Shown: positions 18,191-30,180, counted from the stretch's first letter. The stretch is 64,000 nucleotides of DNA from Agrypnia vestita (GCA_016648135.1 JADDOH010002113.1:62001-126000), one strand, 5' to 3'. The notes: generated from the sequence alone by a model not told the origin. Program-made: numbers and translations.

Positions 18191-20740
18191 TGCTGCAAGC
18201 AAGATAATGCACGCCAACATAACGCCAAAGTTCGATATTTGAACAAAGGAGTACTTAAAATAAGCCAATTCAAGGCAAACTGAGCGGTGTATAATTTATT
18301 TATTGGCGCCATGGATGTTGTCATACCAAAAAAATCCCACTCGACAAGCGTCACACGACAGCCGCTCCCTTCGGATATTTTATTATATTTTTTCATACTA
18401 GTTTCCGATAATCGTATCGCCTTTGTTACAGTCGAACCGTAACGAGTTCACAGTCACGCTAGGCTTTAACATCGAGCAACTTGTTTTGTGACGTGCCTAC
18501 AAAGTAGCTGTTCTTATTGTAGAGCGGTGTTTCTCATAGTCTTGCTCACACATCACACGCACTTAGGCTCGGACTTAGGTTAAGCTGCTGATGTATGATG
18601 ATTTTTATTCTGATCTGGAGGCTTCAACCATCCACCTTTGTGGTACCCTTCACGATCTTGGACCAAAAGTTGTGCCCAGAATAATCTTATTTTCTAGACT
18701 GTCACTTTCTCACATATTGTTATCGAAAAAAACTAAAGAATGCTTTGTTGCGTACAAATGTAGAAAATGCAACTTTATTCAAGAAATTTCTAAAAAAATT
18801 GACAAAAATGAAACTACAGAAGCGAAGCCAAAGTGGGTACCCAACTGAGGAATATTCTGGTGCAAACCTTAGTGATACAAAAGACGTACATCAATATTTA
18901 AGAGACAAGTGGAATATTCTCGAGAAAAATTGCGAATTAAATTAATACGACATACAGAGTAGTGATCCTATTAAGTTCCTGATCTGTGAATTTGGTGATA
19001 AATATAGGTTTGAATTTCTTTCGCGAATCCACAATAATACTTTAAAATAATACCACATTAGTGATGTGATTAGGTATAAGGTATATTGACAAAAACAGCC
19101 AAGAGATCAAGATATCGCTAACTATTTTTTCAAAGCGAGTCTCTACACATGAAAAGCATGGCGTCTCCTTATTAAGTGGTTGGCTTGAATCTTTAAATGA
19201 TTGCAAAGAAATTAACTTTTTGCCTTTGCATAATACTGAATATGCAATATTTGTGACAAAGTGAATATTTTTTATAAAAATTCTGCTCAATAGTCTGGCA
19301 AATATGTATTTTAGCACCCACAAAATCATCTAAACGCTATGCTTTTTTTAAAAGAATCTAAAAAATCGTACTACATGTACCATCAACTACAAATAACCGC
19401 AATAATTCATACAATAACTCATTTTTCTGTTAAAAGGTAAAATGAAGACACATTTTATCGTGAAGTTGAAGTCTTGGAACTGAGTTATGCGATGTTTAAA
19501 CAAAATGAGTTAGTTGTATGTAGAAAAAAAGAATTAAAAGACTGTCGCCGAGAACTGGAGCATTTTCGGAGAATGGGCAAAAGATTTGAGAAGCAAAGGG
19601 ATAATAGAGGTTGTAGCGTCATGGAAAAAATAAAATAAGCATATAATTGTGTAGTATGCAGTCATCTTCATAGTGCGAATTCCGTTCCTTGCGCTTAACA
19701 TCCGACATCTTGCTAAGGCTCAAATTAATTGAACAGTAATTAAGCAATCACTTATTAAAGAAGACCGCACGTGACTACTGTAAACTTTACTGAAAGCGCG
19801 GGTCCTGCGCTGTCAAGCGGCAGAGACAAGAACTAATTCTGCCGCCAAATTTGAAATTCCGGTACAATGTTGAATTTCGCTCTCATTTAAATCAATTTTT
19901 TTTGGACTTTCGTATCTTTGTAAGTTCGCACATAGATACTGTTTGGTGTAGAAACAGTAAATAGGTAGACAGTCAATGTTTTTGTAGAGTTAAGAGTAAT
20001 CTACACAAAACATTAAGCCTAAACCAATGTTCGAGAGACGCTTTTTTCACCAATTCACAACGAAATTTAAAATGCAATCTGACTTTTTGATTAATTATTT
20101 TCTCCTGTTTGTCCTTTTTTATTCCTTCTCATATAATGCATTTTATATAATTCACAATTTAAAATTCATTTATTGATCTCAAAATCATAGAAATGTCAAA
20201 ATATACAGCATATTGCATTTTTTTTAAATGCTTCTATTTAGCGAGTGTCTGTGACCTGTTAACTGTCAACAAAGTTGAAATTTATTGTGAGTGCACATGC
20301 ATCCAATGTTTCAAACAACTTCATTATAAATTTGGTCTGAAAATTAAAATGATGTATTGAAAAAATCAAGTAAGTACGATTAGTCAGATTCTCATGGTTA
20401 TATGAAATAATCACGTGTGTTTTATGTGGACATTTCACTGAAAAGGAAGAAATGAAATTTTATTGCGTTTATTTAAATCTAGCTGTAATCCGTCAAAAAT
20501 GACGGAACATTGGTATTTGATAGGGGTAAATATAGTATTTATTTATAATATCTTTAACCCAAGTATATATTTATTGTAAAGAATATAATCTTGAACCCTA
20601 GGATATATTTATAATATCTTTTTATAGCGGTCCACGGAGAGGCGACGGTAGCAACATGCGTAGAGCGGCCGGTTCGGGTTTGCTGGCCCGGGGTACGAGC
20701 CCCATCTCCGGGGCAAAATTACGGGCGTTACACGAAGTTA
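18191..20740. other. Long stretch with unrecognised short open frames
   Basis: Three plus-strand frames look less random than the rest: 18741-18848 (CFVAYKCRKCNFIQEISKKI, lysine-rich), 19069-19262 (KRVSTHEKHGVSLLSGWLES, then NFLPLHNTEYAIFVTK), and 19447-19637 (LELSYAMFKQNELVVCRKKE, then HFRRMGKRFEKQRDNRGC). The last follows a pyrimidine-rich AAAAG/GT context that could be a splice acceptor. I do not recognise any of them. They may be decayed exons of an unknown element. A GC-rich patch at 20630-20720 contains a tRNA-box-B-like GGTACGAGCCCC. Confidence 0.35.
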
Positions 20741-20749
20741 TGGGGACAG

Positions 20750-20989
20750 ACGGATGGACGGACTGATGTAGAAATGCGGTTGCTTCGGCGTATGTGTAAA
20801 ATCTTTGTACGATAGAGTGAAGAATGAACGAATTAGAAGGGAACGTAATACTGAATGTAGCGCAAAGGATTGCATAAATAAAGAATCAATTATATGTTTT
20901 GGCCGCGTGGTACCACTTACACGAGCGAGGAAAGAATGGTAAAGAAAATTTATCAAACGAGTATAGAAGGTGTCCGTGAAATAGTATAC
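20750..20989 (+). pseudogene. LINE tail ('YPCGE' family), 5' part, split by a TIR element
   Basis: Plus strand resembles 27815-28040: MRLLRRMCKIFVR-like start (mutated), NERIRRERNTEC, AKDCINKESIICFGRV-like, RARKEWXRKFIKRV-like, then GVREI before the insertion. Several stops. Continues at 21435-21636 after the inserted element. Confidence 0.6.
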
Positions 20990-21420
20990 AGAGTGTCCAG
21001 TATTTCGAAATAAAGTAAAGTCGAAATCGGGTGATAGGCCAAGTCATAATAGTTATCAGAAAAATATTTTTACAAATCTAAGTCGTGTGTTTTAAAAATT
21101 TTAAAAAATAAGAAAAATTAAAAAATCTACACCCTGTGATGGTCTTTTCACTCCTGTTGCTACAAACCTTTATTTTTCTTCATTTTTTTATTATTATGTA
21201 ATCCTGAATAATGCTTCTGTAAACTTTTGTCCAAAATTCAAAGCCAACTGCTCCAGCTTGGAAGAAAATGTCACTTTTTGACCAAACCAAGTATTTAAAA
21301 TCAATACTTTGCCCAGTTTTAACTGACTGTTTTTTTATTTTTTTATATATTTTTCTGATAACTATTATGACTTGGCCTATCACCCAATTTCGGCTTGACG
21401 TCGAGATACGGGACACCCTG
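20990..21420. mobile_element. Non-autonomous TIR element inside a LINE tail (431 bp)
   Basis: Long inverted ends: left CAGAGTGTCCAGTATTTCGA ... CGAAATCGGGTGATAGGCC, right the reverse complement ending GGGACACCCTG. Arms of about 90 bp include GGCCAAGTCATAATAGTTAT on both sides. TA lies at both outer borders. No transposase fragment. CAGGGTG-type ends recur at 54264-54804. Confidence 0.8.
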
Positions 21421-21434
21421 TACACCCTGTATAT

Positions 21435-21636
21435 GAAACAGAAAGTATCCGTGTAAGATCTGGTATGACTTTATAAACGAAACATTACGAGATAGCCCTG
21501 TTAAAAGGTTCAACAACGGAAGATCGTACATGAGAAGATGTATGAAAGTAAAAGAGGCAAAAGTGGTGTGCCTGGATACAAGAGTGCGGCATTCTATCCC
21601 CTCCAGCTACCTCTTTGGTGAAATGACATGATGGTT
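21435..21636 (+). pseudogene. LINE tail ('YPCGE' family), 3' part
   Basis: Reads SPVKRFNNGRSYMRRCMKVK, then EAKVVCLDTRVRHSIPSSYL, matching the better copy at 28080-28210. Ends GATGGTTAGTTAGTTA, the TTAG tail of this family. Confidence 0.7.
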
Positions 21637-21640
21637 AGTT

Positions 21641-22094
21641 AGTTATTTTTATCGTATGTCAGTAAACGATTGCTTGGCGGGGTACTTTGTAAACGTAGGT
21701 ACTAAGTAGGTATTGTTTATTAATCCAATGTTTATTTAGGTACCGCGTAGGTTCTGAATTCACAAAAAAAAATAGTTTTTGAGGGTTTGATAGGTTAACA
21801 CATTGGTAGTGAAAAGAAGATTCTTCTGGTGTTCATGGAATGTGCGTGATGCATGCAGTGTGTGGCAAGCATGTAAGAGAGGCATAAGGTAAAAAAAAAA
21901 TATTTTCTGTGCAACTCCTAAGGGAAAAAGGCCAAAGAGTCTCCCCAGACTACGTAGGGGCAAACAACAAACTAGTACTGAGAATACGGAAGAACCTTGT
22001 CGAGTCTTTGGACCCCCAACCCTAACGATAATTTTAATGAAAAATATGTTTAGTATTGATATTGGATATTCTATGGATGGATGGATATTCTTAC
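21641..22094. other. Stretch without recognisable genes
   Basis: A GC-richer patch at 21905-22020 has no identifiable coding frame. Confidence 0.5.
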
Positions 22095-22555
22095 CTGCCA
22101 ACACAGCTACGAAGATCGACTTACCTTTTTCAAGGTGCACAAACTTGAGTCCCGACGGAAAATATCCGATCTCTTTGTGCTACACAAGATTCTCAGCGGA
22201 GCTATTGATTCTCTCTCTCTATCTGATATAAATTTGCATGATAAGCCAGCACACTAATAATGTCGGTTACTTTTCTCCCATCACAAGGTTGTGTCGCACA
22301 TATAATTTGTATTGTGCTGATCCTAACATTGATGTTGATATTCTTGCAGATACCTTATCTTCGTTCAAAAAAACACTAAATATATAATACACATAAATGT
22401 ACATGTAAAAAATACTTAAATGCAAATATACATGTTACTAGAGCGTGCCAAAGACACTTGTAATTGGGATAATGGGCATAGTCTTCACTATAATGTTTAT
22501 TATAAGAATATAATGTACCTATTATCCTGTTAGTGTCTCTAATAAATAAATAAAA
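22095..22555 (+). pseudogene. Jockey-type LINE 3' end, family J copy 1
   Basis: Reads RLTFFKVHKLESRRKISDLF followed by VLHKILSGAIDSLSLSDINL, then decays, and near 22360 SSFKKTLNI. The 3' UTR contains GAGCGTGCCAAAGACACTTG, TAATTGGGATAATGGGCATA and TTAGTGTCTCTAATAAATAA before an A-tail. The same UTR flanks mariner C at 45243-46742. ESRRKISDLF..LHKIL is typical of jockey-like C-termini. Confidence 0.75.
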
Positions 22556-24055
22556 AAACACAATATACCGTAATATCGTTTAAAGTAAAAGTACTTTTTA
22601 CAGTGAAAGTACTTATTTACTGCCTATTTTAATTTTTAAAATTCTTAATGGTCATGAACATTAAAATACTTTTCCCCGTCAAGGCGGATCATTAAGCGCG
22701 GCGGTAGTGACCCTTAGCTAAGGGCTCGGAATATTCTCAAGAAGCAGGTGACAAAAACGAAAGTGTGCCTCACCCCCAGCCGATGACTCCCGGTGCTAAG
22801 GGTGGCGCGGCGGCGGGGACCCCCCTCTCGGTCCACCCTGTTTATGCATATTTATTATCGCAGGGCAGGCATTATGGTAATATTTCATAATATTTTTGAT
22901 ACGGTCATATAACTTGGAATAATTATTTGGCGATCCGTGGGCCGAATCAGGGTAGACTAATACATTATAATTTATCAGTATCATCATCATTAGAATGTGT
23001 CCTTCCACTCTTTAGATATTGTCACCCAGTCAAACATGAGGTCGGCCAACACATCAACCATCAACACCACCTTTATTACATCATCATCATCATCATCATC
23101 ATCTTCATCCCCTTCTCCTTATCTTGCGCTGCTTCTGCATGAGTCAGCCAGTCTTGACTCATTCTGCTTTCATCCTTTCACGCACCTTTATTTCAATAAT
23201 TATTTATTTTTATCACCATCCTCATCTCTACAATTGGTTTGCCTAGTAATGGCTAACTTATGACACGCATGTCAGAGGTGACACTCCAAGTAGAGCCTCC
23301 AAATATTCATGATTCCAACTATTCGAATATCGAATAGTTAATGATAATGTATTCGAATATTCGAATATATTCGTAAAATTTTTAACAAAGGAATAATTTA
23401 CTTCGGATGATAAATACATTCTATATATTTAAAAAAAAACACAATAATTTTAGTATGTTACTAAAAAATAACAAAAAATATATTAAAAAATAATGTTGAT
23501 TTAAGAAATACAAATAAAATAAAAACACAAAATAATATCTCGATAACTGACAAAATTTTAGATGTGTTTATCATATCTCACACCCCACGTGCAAGTTTTT
23601 TGAAAATTATTTTGTATATAACTTCTTGTTTGTCGGCTCAAATATTTATGAAAGCTTAATACTCAAGAATAATAGAAATCCGACAAAACAAAGTGTGTTA
23701 AACGTAAGTGCTTATTGTAATAAAACTATAAAGATAAGCATGCTTTAAAAAAAGGCAAATGCAAAAGACGTCCGAATTCATTATATAGCCCATTGCGGTA
23801 TAACTAATATAGCTTTTATCGCTTGCAAATGACTTTCAAGGTTTGTAAACCTTTGTTTCGTTTTGAAAAATATTAAAAATCTTATAATATAAATTCGGTC
23901 ACTTTTGCCGGTCGCAGAACTTTTCAAAGAACACATAAAATTATTGGAATTAGAAAAAGTTTTAATAGTAAAATGAATATCACAACTTGGTTTTGGAAAT
24001 AAATAAAAGTGTCAATACACGTCAAAATGATTATGTTTACGTGTACTAAACTTGA
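22556..24055. other. Gene-less stretch with simple repeats
   Basis: Contains a GC-rich patch at about 22675-22830, a (CAT)n/(ATC)n run at 23071-23115, and a TTCGAATA-rich tract at 23320-23375. No coding region supported. Confidence 0.6.
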
Positions 24056-24226
24056 GCTGTTTGTTGGTGTAGTGTTTACGACTCTCACCTATTTATACAG
24101 TAATCTCCAGGACACGAGCAAATTAGTCCTATATTCAGAGCACGCGCCTAGCTTAGTTTGAAAATAGTAAGAATATTGACGCGACATTGTATTCCGTGAT
24201 CCTATTATTAAAAAAAAACAAAATAT
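24056..24226 (+). mobile_element. tRNA-derived SINE, copy 5 (diverged)
   Basis: Diverged head TTGTTGGTGTAGTGTTTACG with CTCTCACC, body AAATTAGTCCTATATTCAGA and GCTTAGTTTGAAAATAGTAA, end ATTCCGTGATCC and an A-tail. Oldest-looking copy of the family, since box B is no longer recognisable. Confidence 0.65.
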
Positions 24227-24413
24227 AAATGCAAAAATACCGGTAGTGAACAAAATTGAGGATTAAAAAGGACACATGAAACTTTCACTGTTACCACCAC
24301 AACAATAATCATAAGAAACCTCATCCTTTAGTCTTAAATTTAGTATTAGCATCGAAAATATTCTAATTGTTATAAATAAAAAACAGTAAATGTGAAGAGT
24401 GTTATAGTTTTTA

Positions 24414-24867
24414 CTCCCTTTCTTTTAACTCGTAACGTCTGCTTGCTTGCTTGCCCGACGACAAAACTTTGTATCAATTTTTATCCCCTTTCCCATGATC
24501 CAATCGAGCTGAAACTTTGCAAGCAGACTCGTGGCGACGATAAAAATGGTCTAACAAATTTTCGTTAAAAAAATTAATATATTTTTTTTTTTAAATAGAG
24601 ATGCGAACATGTAATACATGTCACATCAATATTCTTACTATTTTCAAACTGTGCTAAACGCTTGTGCTATGAAAATAGGACTAACTTGCTAGTCTGGAAT
24701 AACGTTCGAACCCGCGTCCTAACCACAAGACCAACAAGCTACTCTAATTATAGTATGATTTTGGATTTTTTGAAATTTTAATGGTTTTTTCAAGTTGGAA
24801 TCATTATAAATGAGTAATTAGCCCGACAAGTGTATAGACACGAAACCTGATTCAAAGCGAAAAGGAG
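24414..24867. mobile_element. MITE, CTCCCTTTC family, copy 2 (with SINE inserted)
   Basis: TA at 24412-24413 and 24868-24869; starts CTCCCTTTCTTTTAACTCG, ends AAAGGAG. Interrupted by the SINE at 24582-24745, which gives a relative age: the MITE came first. Confidence 0.8.
24582..24745 (-). mobile_element. tRNA-derived SINE, copy 3
   Basis: Minus strand: GTAGCTTGTTGGTCTTGTGG, a 26-bp gap where the other copies have the anticodon-arm region, box B GCGGGTTCGAAC, then the common body and an A-tail. The deletion brings box A and box B too close for a normal Pol III promoter. Confidence 0.8.
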
Positions 24868-24869
24868 TA

Positions 24870-25439
24870 TTTAAAAAAATTGTTTTTATGGGTTAGTTTT
24901 TTAAATGTAATTTAAAATGGCCTTTCACAAGTTACACAAGAATATTTACAAAAAAATAAAATAATAAAAGTTGTTAAAAAGAAGCAACTAGGAATACATT
25001 TTTACTTTTATAATATTCTGATCCGTTCGTCTCGAGTACAGGGCCGTTTGGGCTCTCGTGTCCCTCCGTTCGCCACTTTGTTATGCAAATCGTATTCAGT
25101 TCCACCGTAACACGTCACCCACACTGTGGCCGCACCGCGACCGGCAGCCCCAGGCGGCTCCGAACCCACCCCCACCCCCTGCCCCCCGCAACACACCCGC
25201 GTCGCACCAGAGGGATAAGCAGTGACGAAAGACTTCAAGATTCATGACTTTTTTCTTACGTTGTATGATGGTAATAGTCTCAGAACCGGCGACCGCCAGG
25301 CTTACGTTATAGTATCAGACCTGAAATATTTTCTGCAGATGTACACTATAGTAGGTAAAAAGGTTTGGATATTGTGACATTCGAGTTCGGGGGATTTTGG
25401 CAGATAACGTACATACAGGTATAAAAAATGAGTAAGTGA
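24870..25439. other. Gene-less stretch with a GC-rich island
   Basis: 25010-25245 is clearly GC- and CpG-rich compared with its surroundings. A 76-codon minus frame here is glycine-rich and not recognisable. It could be a promoter-like or single-copy segment. Confidence 0.4.
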
Positions 25440-25620
25440 AATGTTAGAATATAAGTTATCAGTGGCAAAATTAAGATGGAGAGACAACGTCCTCAAAGAC
25501 ATATCTGCCTTGGAGCTCCGGAACTGAAGAGAGCTGGCACTAAACCGAGATGAAAGGAGGAAGACTTTTGAGGAGGCCAAAACCCACCAGGAGTTGTAGA
25601 GTCAATGAAGTGTTCAGTGG
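25440..25620 (+). pseudogene. LINE C-terminal tail ('NRDERRKTFEEAKTH' type)
   Basis: Reads KLRWRDNVLKDISALELRN, stop, RELALNRDERRKTFEEAKTH, then QEL. Matches the RTE-like pattern 'RWRDNV..D...L...NW.ELA.NRDEWR...EEAK.HQGL'. Two in-frame stops. Confidence 0.65.
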
Positions 25621-27165
25621 CAAAACTGCTTCAAAATAGCGACCAAACCGCTAAATAAATACAATTATTTTTTTTTTAATACATACATGGTACAACGTAC
25701 CATTTAAAAAAATACACTTAAAAATGTAAAAAGTGGTATATAAAGATATATGAAAAGAGATATGATTAATAAAACACTAAGCAAATCATATAAAGTATTA
25801 AAAAATGACAAAAAAATGAAAAAATATAAACAAATCAAATATAAAACTCAAAAAGCCATAAAATTAAAAGCAAATAAAATAAGCAAATCAAGTCTGAAAT
25901 TCAAGAGACAAACAAAATTACAGCAAAATGAAAAAAAATTGTAAGCAAGTCAAACAAATCAAATCTAGAACTGAAGAAGCAATAAAATTACAACAAAACA
26001 AAATAAAATATGAAATTCAAAAAGCGAAATCAAAAGATAGACATGACATCAATAATTATAAACGACCGAATCCAGAAAAGCTTTCTTGTAGGCGGCTACT
26101 GCTTCCGAAAAAACAACCGATAGGTAGCCATACTCGTTTCCTAACCTATGGAGCCTTCTAATAGGTGAGCTATAGAGATACACTAACATTGTCACAATGA
26201 AACAATATACTTTGTCTAGGGCTCCTGAAAGGGATGTGATAAAAATTAGCTGCGTTAGTTCTGAACTGTTGTAATAATTATTTACGATTTTATACAGTAA
26301 TATGAGGAGAGCAATTTTCCTTCTATCCTTTCTAGATTACAATTTCCTTCTACAATCCTTGCCATGGAACAATTTCAAATATTGATATTTTTAATTGTCA
26401 TAAACTCTCTTGCACGGCCGGACACACCGGGCAATTATTTAATATTCCACTGGGCCGTGAAAATTATTTCAAGACATTATCACACCCATCTAGAAAGTCG
26501 AAAAAAAAACGTAAAACCTAACCGCTTAACGGCGGAAAATAAAACCTTTATTTTGGTTCGTTTCTCAAAATGACGATTAAATTTGATGATCACAATCAGT
26601 TCAAATATTATTCCACTTTTCCGTTTTTCTTCCGAAATAAAAAGAGCTTCGAAGCCTACGAATTAAATAAAGCCCGCCTAGCGTGAAGGCATTGGAAATA
26701 TGCCTCCGTGAGGCTGTTTAGCATAAAAATGTATTTAGAGTTCCGAATCGAAAGCGACATTAGCGCCGCGACATTAGTGGCGACCAAAAAACACAATTAT
26801 ACGCCGGGTTAGTTATTCATTTATGCTAATTGCGTTTCCAGCCCTGACTGACCACCGAAACCTTTGGCCGAACAGATCGGAAAATCTATGGGGGCGCCCG
26901 GGCCTTTTTACTCGCGGCTCATTCTTCATAATTCCACCTCATTTTTTCGCAAAACTATACGCTGCTCGAGGTGTCCACAGAGATTCATAGTCAGATAAGG
27001 CATTTTACAACGGCGGGGTATAAAAATATTAGAAAAATTCCAAAAGGGTAAATTTTGATTTGCATATCGACTGCTCAGTGTCAATTTGGTGTAACTCCAA
27101 AAACCACAAATATTTTAAGAAAAATATGCAATTGGAGATATTTTTATTTAATAACAAATCCATTT
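25621..27165. other. A-rich block and higher-complexity non-coding block
   Basis: 25750-26090 is A-rich and yields lysine/glutamine-rich frames that look like low-complexity translation, not genes. 26630-26965 is GC-richer, non-repetitive and without coding potential, similar in texture to 6956-7361; it may be single-copy genomic DNA. Confidence 0.45.
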
Positions 27166-27169
27166 ATGA

Positions 27170-27505
27170 TAGAGCGAAGAATTAACGAATTGAGAAATAA
27201 TGCAAAGATGATCTTAGCATAGTTAATAGAATTAAAAAAGGGTTACTCAGATGGATTGGGCATGTTGAGCGAATGAATGAGGAAAGAGTGGTAAGAAAGA
27301 TATATGACGCATATGTTGACGGCGCCAGAAAGAGAAAGTGATCGAGGAAGACATGGCATGATCAGATTAAATAGATACCAGAAGATGGTAGGAGCCTCAA
27401 CAATAGTTATTGAATACGAAGATGTATGACTACGATTGAGAGGCGGGAGTTGTGTCAGGACAGAAGAGTGTGGCGCTCTATCTTCTCTGCCTACCTATAT
27501 AAGTA
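27170..27505 (+). pseudogene. LINE tail ('YPCGE' family), copy at 27.2 kb
   Basis: Reads RERRINELRN, then RWIGHVERMNEERVVRKIYD, RKRKsRKTWHDQIK-like, and CQDRRVWRSIFSAYLYK. Stops and frameshifts present. Only 300 bp upstream of a better copy of the same family. Confidence 0.7.
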
Positions 27506-27814
27506 ATTATTTTTTTTAAATTTGTGCGTTTAAAGTTTCTACTAATGTAAAGACATCTGTCAAACGTCATCACGACAAGCAATCCTATGTCCTAATACGA
27601 GCTAGTCCACAATTTTTTTCAGGTAGATTCATACCTAAAATATCAGTCGATAATTTTCAAGCAACAATGACCTATTATCAACAGTTATGAAAGCGACTTC
27701 GAAATTTGCATTTTTTTTTCATTATTTCTTACGTATCTTCTGTAAAACTTACATTGTTTATTAAAAATATCGCTTTAATACAAATAAAAAAAAATATTAA
27801 AACCATACAGGATT

Positions 27815-28226
27815 AAAATGCGGTGGAAATGCGGTCACTAAGACGCTTGTGTGGAAAATCTTTGGTCAATAGAGTGAGGAATGAACAAATTAGAAGTGAA
27901 TGCAATGCTGGCTGTAGCGTGGTAGATAGAAAAAAGTGCTGAGATGGTTTGGTCATGTGGAACGTATGAACGAGGAAAGGATGGTTAAAAAAATATATGA
28001 GGCGAGTGTTGAAGGCAACAGGAACAGAGGGCGTCCGCGAAAGACCTGGCACGATCAGGTACTACAAGTATTTGAGGATGGCCCTGTTAAAAGCCGCAAC
28101 AACCGTAGAACGTGTATGAGAAGATGTATGAATGTGGCCGAAGCAAAAGTGGTGTGCCAGGATAGAAGAGTGTGGCGTTCAATCCTCTCTGCCTACCCTT
28201 GCGGGGAAACGGCGTGATGGTTAGTT
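27815..28226 (+). pseudogene. LINE tail ('YPCGE' family), best copy
   Basis: A 93-codon frame at 27936-28217 reads MLRWFGHVERMNEERMVKKI, RNRGRPRKTWHDQVLQVFED, MRRCMNVAEAKVVCQDRRVW and SAYPCGETA. Just upstream, NERIRSECNAGCSV-like sequence continues in other frames. It is the C-terminal end of an RTE/CR1-like LINE polyprotein. The 3' end is GGCGTGATGGTTAGTTAGTT, so the family has a TTAG tail. Confidence 0.75.
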
Positions 28227-28735
28227 AGTTAGTTTACAGGATTAAATTTTTTAGGAATATGTCTAGCAATACAACAATAAAATTGGAACAATTGGATTCA
28301 TACAGCTCACCAAATTTAAAAATTCCGCTTTTTTTCAAACCTCCTATGTATGTATGTGTCACTCTGACTGTATGGAGATGTATCAGAAAATACGCGAGGG
28401 GGGTCCGCCTTTAACATTAGGACTTCTTTCGGTTTTCGATGTATCCGAATCACCGCTGGGCGCGTTCAGATTCATTTTGTATGGTATTTCGACGTGCATG
28501 TGCAGCGTCTGTCCTGGCGTGTTTTGAATGACGTTCAGCAGATGATCTTAGTCCGTCAGCAAACTTGTTATGAACGTATTTGGAAAAAAATCTAAATAAA
28601 TTGACTTGTAAAAAACTTTAATAAAACCTTATAAGCATTCACCATATAATGTTACACAAACAGAAATATTTTTTTTTAAATACAATACAAACAAGAAAAA
28701 GTAACAAGTCTACAGTAAGCAAAAGCAAAAATTAG
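28227..28735. other. Gene-less stretch, nothing recognised
   Basis: A moderately GC-rich patch at 28380-28560 has no identifiable frame. Confidence 0.5.
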
Positions 28736-28739
28736 CATG

Positions 28740-28960
28740 CTGGTAAGGGAGGGCAATCGATCACTATAATACTTAACAACTGTAACACATATGAACTTAA
28801 CATATTATAATCTTATCAACAGATAACAACATCGATTTATTGAGTCCATCTCCTCCCCAACACAAGTTTTTTCAGTTGTTTATTTAGTTTACTTATATCA
28901 CTAGAAAGTCTATTATAATAATCAACATTGTATAAATTGTTCTCTATTTTGTTTCCGGTA
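28740..28960 (-). pseudogene. Jockey/CR1-type LINE C-terminus and 3' UTR
   Basis: Minus strand reads NLYNVDYYNRLSSDISKLNK followed by QLKKLVLGRRWTQ and a stop at about 28845. Downstream UTR with CCTCCCTTACCAGCATGC. The ending is like the copy at 41030-41165 (ELFSKRLKGLVLERR) and the UTRs are alike, so both belong to one family. Confidence 0.6.
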
Positions 28961-29934
28961 TATTACTCCTTTTGTAAACTCCCGCTTTTGTATACCGAGT
29001 GTACGTCGTTACTCTGATACAAGATGACGTTTATTTTAATATAGCATATTTACTTGTTCGTCATATATCAAATGTGGGGTATAAAAAAATGAATGCGTAT
29101 AATATACTGAATTCGAGATTTTATAGGAAACATAACCTATTAATTCATACGAAACATGATTTTGGAAGGGATAGATACAAAAAATCTAAAATTCAGTACA
29201 TGTTATATTAGTAATTCTCGGTGACTGCATTCTGATTTTTTTTTAAATTTTTTGGATATTGCTATTTTTGCTTGTATACCCCACAAATTTGCTTGTATAC
29301 CCCACCCCACCTTAAAGATATTGGTAATGTTATACTTTGTTCTTGATTTTTTATAGCATTTCACGCACTGATACTAGACTATAAAACCATATTATAATAG
29401 ATGTTGGAGAACACAAGCGTTGTAAATATTTTTTTAATTTTTATAACAAACACTTTTTTAGGGCAATCATGATTTTTTGTAAACTGTCTTTACTTGTGGA
29501 AGAGTGTAGACAACTATAAATATTTTTAAACTTTTTTGTATAAAGTGTATTTGCATCTTAGTAAGTATAATTGTAAACTTTGCTTGTCTCAACACAGAGC
29601 TTTTTAGTGAGACAGGAATAGTGAATGTATATCAAATAATTATATATTATATATTTATATTATTATATATATTTATATTAATATATAATTATATATTATT
29701 TAATATACATACATTAAATAAATATGTTAAATAAAGTATATTAAATAAAACCTTGCGAATGTATATTAAATCTGGTCAGTTCTCTTCGTTATTCCAATTA
29801 AAGGCCTATTTTTTTTTCTAAAAACTAAGGCCTATAACATAAGGATTCAGATATGATTAATTCACAAAGTTCTGTTATCTATTTCAAGCCCAAAATATTT
29901 TGCGCAACCAATTTGTTTTATTTTATGTGTAGTG
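28961..29934. other. AT-rich stretch, nothing recognised
   Basis: Includes a short tandem motif TTGCTTGTATACCCCAC at 29269-29307 and AT microsatellites at about 29635-29735. Confidence 0.5.
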
Positions 29935-30180
29935 TTCAGGGATATTCTACCGTGTATATGTGACCTCTCTGGCCAACGTTTCGGATCCCATTGCAGGGTT
30001 CATCAGCCCTTATAAGGGACCCTGCAACGGGACCCTGCGTCTATATTCTGCCACAAGTAAACATACATTACATAAAATCATGATTTCCCTGAAACAAAAA
30101 TTTAAAAAGCAAATTACAACGCTTATGTTCTCATCATCAGGGCTGATAGATAGACCCTGCTGTATTAGTTTTAGGGGTGG
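29935..30180 (-). repeat. Penelope-like terminal repeat remnant, family B
   Basis: Shares TACCGTGTATATGTGACCTC (diverged), CTGGCCAACGTTTCGGATCC and CCATTGCAGGGTTCATCAG with the family-B repeats. The unit is rearranged: AGGGACCCTGCAACGGGACC follows, and ATCATCAGGGCTGATAG recurs at about 30133. No coding fragment. Confidence 0.6.
29978..30006 (-). ncRNA. Hammerhead-ribozyme-like core, PLE family B, copy 2 (degraded)
   Basis: CTGATGA, then AACCCTGCAATGGGATCC, then GAAAC. Helix II is reduced to CCC/GGG with mismatches at its base, so this copy is probably inactive. Confidence 0.4.

Noticed and set aside
20630..20720. tRNA gene or SINE head in a GC-rich patch
   Set aside because: A single box-B-like GGTACGAGCCCC without a matching box A or fold.
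22997..23263. Serine-rich 88-codon frame
   Set aside because: Produced by translation of the (ATC/CAT)n microsatellite.
25750..26161. Two lysine-rich open frames
   Set aside because: They come from A-rich low-complexity DNA; no domain and no sensible codon pattern.
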